This document shows, one piece after another, positions 35,241 through 46,091 of a stretch of DNA of 64,000 nt. This DNA is from Isoetes taiwanensis (lineage: Eukaryota > Streptophyta > Lycopodiopsida > Isoetales > Isoetaceae), in contig JAJEKV010000207.1 of the NCBI GenBank assembly GCA_021234155.1, positions 188,001 through 252,000 of the forward strand, in the 5' to 3' direction. Every line of letters starts with the position of its first letter. Position 1 is the first letter of the stretch. The notes under the pieces were generated by a model. It saw nothing but the letters and a program-made list of their open reading frames with translations, did no database searches and was not told where the DNA came from. The position numbers and the translations under genes are program-made.

Positions 35241-36096
35241 CATTAGATTGGAGATGCAAAAACGTATTAGGAGATCAAATTTGAGTCACTTTCGTGAAGA
35301 ATTATTGTGAATCAACCAAAAAATATTCCATCAGAAGCTTGTCTAAATAAGCACCACACGTTAAATGCTTATTATGTGCTGAAAAATCGTTGCGTTTAAG
35401 CACTTTAAGCGACGTCCGGACAGTGATTTCTGCTACCCAGTTAAAATTTTATGCTCATATAGATTGTGAAAACATGACTTCACAGTTAGATTTAGGCCAC
35501 TTCACCAAGAAACTGGAGGGCAACCCTCTGTGCGCAGCACCTAGCAGCACCTTGTTGTTTTTGTTTTTGTTTTTATATATTTATTTATTGTTGAAAGATA
35601 TACTTTTATTAAATCCAAAATTTTAAATTACAATGAATCGCTATGCGGTGTAAGACACCTGCCACCTCAAACATGAGTATGCATGCAGGAGAAACCACAT
35701 AGCATCGAACGATAAAAGTGTTCCTCCATGGGCTGCTACTTGCCTCCCTAGCTTAGATTTTGGCATATGTCTAAGATCCTGGATGAATGAACAAATTGTT
35801 GAAAGAAAATCAGGGTTCGTACTAATGTCTCAAGGCTCATATGTGAGCAAATTTTATTGCATCGGAAAGCTCTTTCTGAGGCCTTTCCAATGGTATAATA
35901 TATGTTCATGTTTAGTTAGAAATTTTGGGCAGAAACATCAGATGTACAGGCTGGTCCCTTAGGGTGGTTTTGATGTCATTCAGTGATGGGGCGGCAAGCT
36001 CAAATAGAAAACAAGCTCAAAAGAAGAAACAACTTGGATACAATAAAGAGTTTCATGGACAATCTAAATACCACAGGCGATGGAGAATGTGCTAGG
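35241..36096. other. Intergenic
   Basis: Starts with the remainder of the split tandem unit. A TTTTTG run lies near 35555. No gene recognised. Confidence 0.5.
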
Positions 36097-36148
36097 AACC
36101 CATGGGTATGGGGGGTTTCCCGCCGGAAACCCCGAGTGCCCATGGGTT
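36097..36148. repeat. GC-rich hairpin, 24-nt arms
   Basis: Arm 36097-36120 starts AACCCATGGG and ends GGGTTTCC. Arm 36125-36148 is its reverse complement at 20 of 24 positions. The loop is CGCC. It lies just outside the left 21-bp inverted repeat at 36161. Confidence 0.85.
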
Positions 36149-36160
36149 CACGCACGTGGA

Positions 36161-36181
36161 CCACGTGGACCAGTGTTTTGC
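36161..36181 (+). repeat. Left partner of a 21-bp inverted repeat pair
   Basis: CACGTGGACCAGTGTTTTGC (with one more C in front) matches the reverse complement of 42773-42793 at 20 of 21 bases. The pair encloses the Crypton-like gene and the nested elements. Confidence 0.7.
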
Positions 36182-36569
36182 GTACAGGTGGCGCCGAGGT
36201 GGAAAAAAAACCTGTTAATCGACGAATTTTTTCTTTCTCTCTCTCCAGCAATTTTCTGTGGCTGCATGCTGCCGGAGGAGTATGTTTTTGGCTTAATCGG
36301 GTAATTTCTTATGCCAGAAGCATGAATATCGTTGGCGCCCGCTGTTATTTCTAATTTTTTTCTTTTCTTGCTGCAAATTTTGAAGACAGTGAAGATTTTC
36401 GGCCATTTTTCGGTAAAATCCCTTTGGCGCTTCGAGATTTGAGCATACATTTTGGTTTTTACTAAGTTTTCTTAATCTTTGATGGTTTTTTTACAGGTTC
36501 TTGGAGTTTTTACATTGCTGGCGGTCGTTTTTATCGTCTGGTAGTAATCATTAGGGATTTTTTGAGATC

Positions 36570-37074
36570 ATAAAAGGGCCTTATAAGAACCGCTGACTAA
36601 GCTATATGAACTACCAATCAGAAAACAGAACTGGTAATCCAGTCAGCAAAACAATTATAACTAACTCACTGGATCACATTTTCTAGCATAGTGTTGATAG
36701 AAAAGTCCAAATGAGCTTTTGTTTGGTGCAATAGATAGGTCTCATAGAGAGCTTTCCAACCTTGGCGATTTGCATATCTTTTAGCCTCGTAGGATAGTAA
36801 AAAATAGTAAAAACCACATTTTTTGAAGTTTTGAAAATCATAAGTGGTTAAAATATGTGCTAAGCACCTAAGGTTGGAAAGATCTCAACGAGATCTATCT
36901 ATTGCACTAAACGAGAGATCATTTGAACTTTTCTATCAACAGTTATGCTAGAAAATGTGATCCAGTGAGTTAGTTATAATAGTTTTGCTGACTGGACCCG
37001 TCAGGCTCTGATTTTTTATTGGTAGTTCATTTATCTTCATTTGGCTTAGTTGGCATGTTTTGAAGGCCCTTTTT
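36570..37074. mobile_element. Foldback element, about 505 bp
   Basis: Arms of roughly 170 bp (36570-36745 and 36900-37074) are reverse complements with indels. Left words TAACTCACTGGATCACATTT and TCTAGCATAGTGTTGATAGA return inverted on the right (AAATGTGATCCAGTGAGTTA). The outer ends are TAAAAGGGCCTT and AAGGCCCTTTTTA. No coding capacity. Confidence 0.8.
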
Positions 37075-39692
37075 AACACTAGACCTGTCCCTGGAACCAT
37101 TCCTGATCCATGGACCAGAACTGGCCCACATGACCTCTGCCACTTAAACCCATGTAACTCATAACAGAAATTTCAATTTTGAACTATACCGCCAGCATTT
37201 GAGTCTTCACTTGTTTCTTAATGACCTCTGAGAATTTCAAGACCAATGGGCTCACCTCTACCTTGTGGTGATTGCTCAAACATTAGAGAATTTGACAATT
37301 TCTGCACCAGTCCAGAACTGCCTTCTTCAATTTTTCTAGCATAAAGTGACCTAAACCTTGCTAAAGTTGGAGGTATTTGCCTGTTTATCATAGAACACAT
37401 TGAGTTTTATGTTCCCATGTTTTCTTGCTATCATCTGACATTGGTGGAAGCCGCCAAACCCTATTTTGGTCAAAAACGCTGCTTGAGATTAACAAGTTTT
37501 AACTTAATTCTTGTGGCCATGAGTTGCTAACTATACGAGCTATAGTCTCATGATTTTTTGGAGTGTTCATAAGTCATGTTAACCTCACAATTTACTAAAA
37601 GAATCTACGATACAGAATTCAGGACACAAGTATATGTTAAAATGCTCAAATAACAACCATCCATAATACCATGAGGGTAATAAGTGATGCATTCTACTTA
37701 TATCTACATAGAATATAACTCTTATCAACTTACATATAGGGTAACTAGAGTGTAACCATGCAATTTTTGGGATTAAAACATGATGTACAGCTGCAGGATT
37801 AACACATTAGAGTATAAAAGTTGAGTTAACTCCACAATTATAGCTCCAAAACTCCACAATGGTCATATTTAGTGATGTTTATTGATGAATTAAGTGAATG
37901 TTGTGAAGTTTAGCCATGACAATATGTAATTAGACCATATGACATTATATGTATGGTTCTTTAGTTCATGGAAGAGACACTACCTTTCCCCATATAAGCC
38001 TATAAAATAGTTGAAAATGTGAACATTGACTTATATGGAGATCTCTTATATAGGTTGTATGTCCTTATTGAAAAAAAATACAAAGAAATTTGTTTATTTC
38101 TTACTAGCATAAACTTTATATCTGTGTTATTGCTATAAAGCATTGTCATCTAAGTAGAATAATGTTACATGTAGGTTATCTTTCATGTATATTATATTTT
38201 TCATGGATGCATACCTTTCTTGGCAATATAAATCTCTAGTTGCATGTTAAAGTAGCATGTTATTTCTAGGGTTTTAATTTATATAAGCATGCATCACCAT
38301 TTATGGTCCATGAGACCAATTGTATAGAGCATATATCTCTCACTAGCCTTATCCATTTTGCCCCATAGAATGATACTATGGCTTTTTAGCTTCGATCACA
38401 TGATTTTTGAAAGGTGTAAGTGGAGGTCCATGTAGGTTCAATTGGTCATAAGTACCTCATAAATTCTCAATTCTTTGTGCTTCAATCTTACCCTTAAATT
38501 ACGCAAACTCACATAGTCAACTAATTTTCTCCTACAGAGAATCATACAAGTAAACTATATGCGAAAGTTGAGATCAAAATTGATTAAAGTGATGCCATTA
38601 TTGATTTTTAAACTTTCAATCATTTGGACCAATGATGGTTCAGAATCGGACTGGCAGATAGTGATCTATCTTGATGTTTTATAGAAAAAGTTTTTCATAT
38701 TTTTCCTTGGTTCTTTTTGCATTTGTTTCTTGATATGAGATACTTTGAGGATGTGATTTTGTAAAGTCACACCTTTAAGGCACAAATCTAGAATAAACAT
38801 GGAAGACATAATATAATTGATGCTATTTATTTTAATACAATCCTCAAGATAATGACCGACAGATATTTTTTGTGAACAAAGTGGTTCAGGAGCTACTCAT
38901 GTCCCAAAACTCAATGTGAGATTGACTAACATAAGTATATTATTGATTTTTTAATGGACTATGGACCAGTAATGGGCAGATACAGAAATCGTTTTTTATT
39001 TTTATTTACCATGTCTTTTACTCTTTTCACGAGCTTGTTTTTGCATTGGTTTCATATTCTTATAAACTTTCATAATGTGATTTTTTGGAGGACAGCCTAG
39101 AGTCATATGTATCAATATTACCCATTTGTATAAATTCCCTAAAATTAAAATTAGAAGTAAAAGTCAAAACATCAAATTCAAACTCAACAAACATTTTTCT
39201 AGGATGGAGGACCTCGTGAACTACTTATATGCCAAATTTGAGCTCAAAATTTATCTCCTTCCAAAAGTTGTTGTTTTTATACCACAACTGCTTTCTGGGA
39301 ACCAGACAGTTCTGACCCTGTCATGTTTGAATGGCTATATCTTCCTTCACACACTTCGGATTGAGATGCAGTTTTTTGTGTCTTGCTCTATATCTCGTGT
39401 AGAAAAATCACATTATAGCCAAAAAAATCAAAAAAATCTTTTCGTTAAGACAGTTTTACTTTGTGTGAACATGAAGCTTTTGGTACTTGACCCCCTTGGG
39501 TTTGCTAGTGCATAACTCACAAGAACGGAAGCTGATATATTTTTGTGTATTTTTTATGTGAACCATAACTGCCATATATGAACTCCTAAAAAGGCTTTGG
39601 CCAGTTTTTGTGCCCTTGATTTTATATGATTTTTTTTGTAAACCTTCAAAATGCCCTTTAATGGTCCATCATGGGACAGGTCTAGTGTTAAA
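37072..39692. mobile_element. 2.6-kb element with perfect 20-bp inverted ends
   Basis: TTTAACACTAGACCTGTCCC at 37072-37091 is exactly reverse-complemented at 39673-39692, with weaker similarity (ATGGACCA) just inside. The interior is non-coding and AT-rich. No transposase was recognised. It abuts the foldback element on the left and may be nested in the same insertion site. The superfamily is unknown, because no clear target duplication is visible. Confidence 0.6.
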
Positions 39693-39764
39693 TCTAAAAA
39701 AAACCCTAATGCTGTGGTGTCGTCTTCGACGTTCTTGGATGTTCTTGGAGCTTTTTGCCTTGCT

Positions 39765-39965
39765 GAGCTTATCTCTGGCACTTATCTCTGAGCTTATCTC
39801 TGAGCTAGTCTCTTGAGCTTTGTCTGAAGCTTATCTTTGAGCTTATCTCTGGTTTTATATCTGGAGCTTATCTCTGGTTTTATATCTGGAGCTTTCTCTG
39901 GAGCTTATCTCTGGTTTTATATCTGGAGCTTTCTCTGGAGCTTATCTCTGAGCTTATTACTGGAG
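39765..39965 (+). repeat. Minisatellite of GAGCTTATCTCTG-type units
   Basis: About 15 short units alternating GAGCTTATCTCT, GGTTTTATATCT and GGAGCTTTCTCT. It lies upstream of the Crypton-like gene, possibly in its leader. Confidence 0.85.
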
Positions 39966-40151
39966 TAAGAACTCGAGTTTTATATTCTGAATGCATTGGC
40001 TTGTGTTTTTTTATAGAATATCTTGGAAGACCTCTTGGTTGTCAAGGTTTATTTTCTGGTAATGTAATTGTTCTTCTAGTTTTCAGGTTATTTTTTTTGT
40101 TTATTTAACTGATTCAGGTTATTGTTTTCATGCAGGTTTCTGTAACCTGCA

Positions 40152-42469
40152 ATGGATAATACAAGGTGTTTTATTTTGCTTGGTTTTGCTTTGTCTTTGC
40201 TAAGTATAGCATTTGCTGACTGCAATGCTAGTATCAGCCCAAACTTCTCGATTGGAATTGATTTTCTTTCAAGCGATAACCCTGTCGATGACGAAACTGT
40301 CGTTGCTAAGCAGCTGGTGAAGGAAACTAATCCAGATGATGTTGAAAAATTGTTGAAAAGCATTGAAAATGAGCCTTGGTTCAACGAAGGATTTGTTGAT
40401 AAAGAGTGCAGTAAAGCATGCAAGGAATATGCTGAACTCGATGAAAAGGTTGTCTTAGAAATTGAAAAGGGTGGGAAACATAGGTCGAGCAAGCAAACTA
40501 AATGGGCTAGAGGCCGATTTGACGCCTGGAGAAGGCATTTTAAAACGGAATTACCTGTTTCACCAGAAACTCCAATCGAAGATTTTCCGCTGTTGCAGCT
40601 AAATGACATGGTCATGCGCTTCTTTCTGCGTTAGAAAAAAGGATGGCAGTCTTTTTCCACCTGGAAGGTTAGTACTTTACTCTATTTTCAGTTCTAAGCT
40701 AGGTTACTTTAGCGGTGTTAGGGTAGTTTACTTTAGCATGTGTTAGGATAGTTGACTTTAGCAGGTGTTAGGGTGATTTAGCAGTTGTTAGGGTAGTTTT
40801 AAAACAGTTTTTAGAGTAGTTTATTTTGGTATTTTACGTTATATGTTTTCTTTTTTCAGTTTGAATTGCCTACTGAAGGCAATAGGTCGCATTATGCGAA
40901 GAAGCGGGGAGGTAATGCTTAATTTAATTTGTGGGTGATCTTAAGGAGCCGCCATTTAATATTTTAAGGGATCTGCGATTTGGTAAGACTAGACTAGGTT
41001 TCGTTGCTGCTTATGATAAAGCAAGGAAGGAGGGTGTAGGTGTTAAGAAGAAGAAAGCCGCTGACATCCCTTTCAACACAGAAAAAGATCTGCTTGCAGA
41101 TTTAGATTTCCAAATCCATAGCCCGAAAGGGATCCAGAAACGACTTTGCTATTTTTTGGTTACTCGCTTTGCTATCAGGGGTGGCACAGAGCTATATGAG
41201 TGTAAGGATGTGGATTTTACTTTGGAATTTGATGGTTCTTTAGAGTTTCTCCTTTATGACGAGAAGACGAGTAAAAATTGGGGTACAACAGTGACTCGAT
41301 TTGATGAGTCACACTTTAGGCCATCGATCTGGACCCATGAAGACGATTTCATTCTTACCTATAAACAGTATGTCCGACATCTTCCGCCGAAGGAGATTCC
41401 AGGTCCAAGGCCATTCTTTCTGCACCTATTCCAAACTTTAAGGGCAATGTAGGTATTTTATCTATTTATTTTTTGTTCCTTTTCGATAATAATCAGTTAT
41501 ACTTGTTCATGCAGATCTGGTTTCAGAAGGGTAGGGTTGGTGTTAATAATCTCTCTAGTTGGGCACAAAGCATGGACGGCATTGTTGATGTTCAACTTTC
41601 AAACAAAAGCAGTAGAGTTTCTACAATAACTCGGATGTCTCTTGCTGGCGTACCTCCCGAGATCAGGAAGCTTGTTACAGGGCATAGGAACGCTGATTCA
41701 TATCATAAGTAAGACTTCTTATTAGTATTTTCTGGAACCTAAGATTATTGTGTTTAATAATGATTATGTTTATTATAGGTATGATAGGAGCAAAGATATT
41801 CAGGTGGAAGCTGCTATGGAGATCAATTCAAAGCCATATAATGATGATGGCTCGTTAAGGTTGTATAAGGACGTGCTGTGTGAGCGAATTGCTGCAAAAG
41901 AAAAGTTTTTATTAGGTCCTCGATCATCAAAAGTCCTTGTGCCACTTGAAACTGGTAACACAGGTTCAGGTTAGTATCTTTTTCTTTCTCTATGGTTTAT
42001 TTAATTGTCTGTTATGCTTTTAATGTTTATATTTTTATTGAAGGTGTGGTTACTGGTGGGAGTTCAAGTTTAGAGCAGGAAAAAACAAAGATTATAATTC
42101 TGTTGCCAATATTGGGAAGTCTGTTGCCAATGTTCCTGCAGGAAATTTTGATGTTTCTATGTCTGATAGCGATCTAATGAAATGCTGGAAGAACTTATTG
42201 AAACTACTCCAAATTTGCGACACTATTTTCCAAGCAAAAGTGTGCAATTGAATAATTTTGGTAAGTTTTAAAATTTGAGTTGTTTGTTTTGGTTTCCATT
42301 TGATTTGTGTTCTTTATTTGAGTTTATTCATCTTGTTTATTTGTCTATTTGGTTTAATCGTGCAGGTGGTCAGAGTTTCTTTGGAGCAACGTTTAATAAC
42401 TGTACGTTTGTGCCAGATTCCAGTGCCCGCGTTCCTCTTCTTGATAAAACAAATGTGATTTCGAAGTGA
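40152..42469 (+). pseudogene. Crypton/DUF3504-like tyrosine recombinase, seven exons, frameshifted
   Basis: Exons inferred at 40152-40667, 40860-40911, 40946-41448, 41515-41708, 41779-41969, 42044-42260 and 42366-42469, mostly with matching GT-AG phases. The N-terminal helical core-binding part reads SSKQTKWARGRFDAWRRHF, then VRKKDGSLFPPG and LNCLLKAIGRIMRRSG. The middle reads IRGGTELYECKDVDFTLEFD, matching the RGGxE motif of DUF3504. The catalytic C-terminal part reads NKSSRVSTITRMSLAGVPPE and LVTGHRNADSYHKYDRSKD, giving R, GHR and the final Tyr. The tail has GQSFFGATFNNCTF, like the NCTF motif in this family. Damage: a frame change plus TAG at 40629-40634, a 34-bp gap too short for an intron between exons 2 and 3, and further indels near 41430, 42080 and 42178. 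The first 24 residues resemble a signal peptide, so the true start is doubtful. Family known from Cryptons and their domesticated relatives; assignment is by motif only. Confidence 0.72.
40690..40830 (+). repeat. Short tandem repeat in intron 1 of the recombinase
   Basis: Four loose copies of GGTGTTAGGGTAG / TTTACTTTAGCA-type units, within the intron 40668-40859. Confidence 0.75.
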
Positions 42470-42772
42470 CAGAAAAATCAGTGAGTTGAAGTTTCTGCTG
42501 AGTTTGAGAAAATACAATCTGAAGAGTCTGAAGAAATGACTAATTTTCAATGGTTTTCAATGGAAAAATAACTGATGTAATGACTGATGTAAATGGTTAA
42601 AAACTCAAAAAAACTGGTAAATGTAAAGAATACAGTATTTTCAATGGTAACAAACTGATGTAAAACTTGTGTGTAAAAAACTGATGTAAACTTGTGTTAG
42701 CGGTGCTCTGGTGGCGCCGCTTAGGAAACTGGTGACCAAAGTTACCAAAAAAAACTTAACACACAAATACAA

Positions 42773-42793
42773 GCAAAACACTGGTCCCCGTGG
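42773..42793 (-). repeat. Right partner of the 21-bp inverted repeat pair
   Basis: GCAAAACACTGGTCCCCGTG (plus G) is the reverse complement of 36161-36181 with one mismatch. It lies 300 bp after the recombinase stop codon. Confidence 0.7.
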
Positions 42794-44157
42794 TTTACGT
42801 AATATTACATCCTAAAGATACAATACAAGAACAAGTGGCACATGCTAATGTTTGCAACAAATCTACTTCAGAACAAATAAATGTAGAGCAAAATGTGCAG
42901 GCAATTGCATATGCCATTCTAAATTTAACAGTATGAATGAGAATCGCCTACCATGCCAAGCATTTTCTTGTATTCGCAGCTCAAAGATATCACAGAGGGG
43001 ATGGAATGATGAAGGATAGATCCAACAGATTTAGCGCACTGAAATTGAAAGCTTGAAGATTTGATACTTCATAAATCAATGCAAACATTAAATGAGCCAA
43101 ACTGCTTAATTTGGCAAACGAAAAAAATGAGGAAACAATTTTCATGTCATACCAGGTTGGTAGCATACACATGCATTTATATATTTTTGTCCATGATGAG
43201 GTTTATAAAAATGGAGGATGAGAGACATGCGTTTATGGAATGCGCTAAGATGCATGAGGTGTGGTGGGGGCATTAGAACTAATTGTTGATTATTGGTTAT
43301 GTTGATGATAAAGCACTACCAATGTACATTGTAAGGAGTTAGGTGGGAGCTTATAGGTAACAAGGTTTGGCAAGAGTTTCTTCCCTGTGTCACCATGGTT
43401 GTGTTTAGGCATGGTCGATTATGTTGAAAATGTGTCTTATCTTTTTATCTGTTTGTTGAAATCACAAGGATTACAGCCCTAAAATCTACCTCCTTCCCCT
43501 TGAAATGCGCATCTAGCAATAATCAACATTAGTTTATTGTATTTTAGTTGTTGAATCCAAAATGCGAAATTCCCAAAATGCGTAAGCGTAGCCGTGATGT
43601 CTTGTTTTGAACTATAAAGACAGATGAATCTGCTTCGTTCATGTCATGCCTTGGGAACGCAACCAGGTAAATCTCGGCCGTAGGAAAACCTGTAAGGTTA
43701 ATGACGGGAAAAATATGATATGAAGATGTAAGCTACATATATCATTCCAACGTCAGGATAGCATCTTGTCAAAAAAGAATAAACAAATCAACCAATAATT
43801 CAGAGCTCCACATAAGGATGTGCTCTGCTTAGATGCCCTTCGTAGCCGGATCTGCACCATAAGCTTTTCAGAGGTACTATTGCTCTTATCTTATGTTGTT
43901 GATTGATGCTCGATTTTGAACCAGGCTGTATATATCAAAATTTTGAAGCTCTTATGTTTTCCTGTGGACGTTAAATTAAGATATATCTATATATCTATCT
44001 ATCTATCTTTCTCGCACTCTCTGGATTGTGCAATTATGGTGTTCAGAGTAGTACCATTCAGTTTGAAGCTTAAGGAATGCTAATCTATAATGGATGGATA
44101 ATCAAAACAGAGTATAAGATTCTCAAACAGAAGCAGGGGAACAAAAACTGTAAGTAA
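42794..44157. other. Intergenic and upstream region of the F-box gene
   Basis: No gene recognised. An ATCT microsatellite (about 43983-44008) and pyrimidine-rich sequence lie 150 bp before the F-box start and may belong to its leader. Confidence 0.5.
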
Positions 44158-45342
44158 ATGGATGAAGAAGCAGGTTTTTATCGATTTGCAGGTGAATCCT
44201 TGCCAAATATTGCAGACCCATCTATGTCAGATAATGAAGCAACTACATGGAACAATCTTCCTGCAGAACTCATTGACAGAATATTTGCCCATCTGCCAAT
44301 AGAAAGCGTAGTGTCAAGCAAACTGGTGTGTAGAGATTGGAATGCAAAGATTAAATCGAAGGAATTTTTACATTACTATGCAAGCAGGCCTGTGCCAGAG
44401 ATGCCATGGCTGATAATGTGCTCATCCTTCAATTGCAGGCAAAATACTTGTGCTTATAATCCTACTTCAAATACTTGGCACAAATTTTCACTTGGATTTC
44501 TACCAGAATACATGAGATTTCCACTAGGGGCAGTGGCAGGACTAGTTCTTGTTGGAGGGGGCAACACAAATGTGGGAACAATAGGGATCTGCAATCCTAT
44601 TTCTAAAACATGGAGAGAACTTCCATCAATGGTCCACAAGAGGTTGAATTCTGTAGTCGGCGCCTTCGAAGATCACAAGACCAGTAGCTTTAGAATCATA
44701 GTTGCAGGAGGCACATCTGAACATGGAGACTATGTATGCACTACAGAAATGTATGACTCTGCCACAAATTCTTGGTCACTAATTGGCACAATTCCTAGAG
44801 ATTACAGCATTAAAATAACTGTTTGGGCCTCAAAAACAATCTTCTGTGATCATACTTTGTACTGTCTGACCTCTGCGCGGCCATACAATCTCATGGCATA
44901 TGATATGGAACAAAGGATATGGTGGGAAGTTAGGATTCCTCAACCTGAATCTCTATTTTGTTCTTTCTTGTTGCAAAGGAAAGGAAAATTATACCTGGTG
45001 GGAAGCATTGGAGACAGGATCTGCAGCAGTGTTTCCATTTGGGAATTTGACAAGGATGGACAGGCTTGGATTGAGAGATATAAAATGCCAGAAGAATTTT
45101 TACATGGATTCTTGGGTGGAAAAGGGGATGTGGATATGCGTTGTTGTGGAGTAGGGGATTTGGTTTACTTTTTCAAGAACTCCCAGTCCAGCATATTGGT
45201 TTGTGATATCTCAAAAACTTCCGCATCTTGGAAATGGCTTCCGCCATGTCCACTTCAAGTCCGCAGCACAAGTTTTCCAGTTCAAGTCCGCAGCATAAGG
45301 TTCTTAATCCGAGGGTATTTTTTTCATCCCAGGTTAGAATAG
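44158..45342 (+). CDS. F-box/kelch-repeat protein, single exon
   Basis: 394 residues, intact. The codon directly before ATG 44158 is TAA, so the start is secure. The F-box lies at about residues 29-75 (NNLPAELIDRIFAHLPIESV, then SKLVCRDWNAKI) and would bind SKP1 to form an SCF ubiquitin ligase. After it come kelch-like segments ending in G-G pairs and W: VGGGNTNVGTIGICNPISKT, GGTSEHGDYVCTTEMYDSAT with NSWSLIGTIPR, YNLMAYDMEQRIWWEV, and LYLVGSIGDRICSSVSIWEF. These would form the substrate-binding propeller. The C-terminus has a small duplication (QVRSTSF / QVRSIRF) and ends GYFFHPRLE, like the terminal motif of plant F-box/kelch proteins. The substrate cannot be deduced. It belongs to a large plant family in which paralogues are hard to distinguish. 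Confidence 0.88.
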   Translation: MDEEAGFYRFAGESLPNIADPSMSDNEATTWNNLPAELIDRIFAHLPIESVVSSKLVCRDWNAKIKSKEFLHYYASRPVPEMPWLIMCSSFNCRQNTCAYNPTSNTWHKFSLGFLPEYMRFPLGAVAGLVLVGGGNTNVGTIGICNPISKTWRELPSMVHKRLNSVVGAFEDHKTSSFRIIVAGGTSEHGDYVCTTEMYDSATNSWSLIGTIPRDYSIKITVWASKTIFCDHTLYCLTSARPYNLMAYDMEQRIWWEVRIPQPESLFCSFLLQRKGKLYLVGSIGDRICSSVSIWEFDKDGQAWIERYKMPEEFLHGFLGGKGDVDMRCCGVGDLVYFFKNSQSSILVCDISKTSASWKWLPPCPLQVRSTSFPVQVRSIRFLIRGYFFHPRLE

Positions 45343-46091
45343 CAGTTCATTAAGTATACATTGTACAGTGTAAGCATATATCTTTAAATAGCTGCATTCA
45401 TTGTTTTTGGAGATTATCATCTATAAGAAAGAATGTTACATGTAAGAATATTAGTAGCAGATATTGCTGAAAATGCTTCTGCGGTGGCTGTTGGAAGTTC
45501 TATTGCAGGCCTTGTTTTTGTCTTGGGACGACCTATAGAATCTTCGAATCTGCTTTCCAAGACTTTGTCACATAAGGTCCAGGGTTCAAACATACGGGAT
45601 GAAATTGTTTCATTCCTTAGCCAGCTGCTTAACAAATTTATAAGGAATAATTGTTGCAGTGATACTTATTTATGTGCCTTTCCATAGATATCCATCCTCA
45701 CAACTTTCAGCAGAAATAAAACCAATCTAACCATTGCATGAAAATACTTAGCGCATTCTGATATTTGCTTTTATGGGTTTGAATGGGATGGATGTCTTAC
45801 TTAGAATAAGCAAATAGGTAACAGGATGTCTACAAGGACATACCAATTTTTATGCTATAGCTTATGCTGAATCTCTCACTGTAATCTCTGAATTGTACAA
45901 CTGCTCTTTGAGCCACTACCTTATTCTAGTTCTAGATAGAAAACAATATCTCGACTGTAATACCTCAGTTGTAAAACTCCTCTTTCAGCCATGATGTCAT
46001 GTTTAATTCAGATCATCACAGGGGCTGATTGAGCGGTAATAAGGAAACAATTTCCGACAAAATTGATGTGGTAGTTGGGAAGTCCACTGTG
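45343..46091. other. Convergent intergenic spacer
   Basis: Lies between the 3' ends of two convergent genes. An open frame at 45433-45687 has no motif. A word resembling box B (GGTCCAGGGTTCAAACA, 45580) without a good box A is not called. Confidence 0.45.

Noticed and set aside
40088-40615. 175-codon minus-strand frame opposite the recombinase
   Set aside because: The plus strand carries the family motifs and splice sites; the antisense frame has none.
40912-40945. 34-bp intron between recombinase exons 2 and 3
   Set aside because: It has GT and AG at the ends and keeps the phase, but is far below the usual minimum plant intron length; more likely deleted or mutated sequence.
45560-45610. 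tRNA or SINE box B (GGTTCAAAC)
   Set aside because: No box A at the right distance and no cloverleaf.
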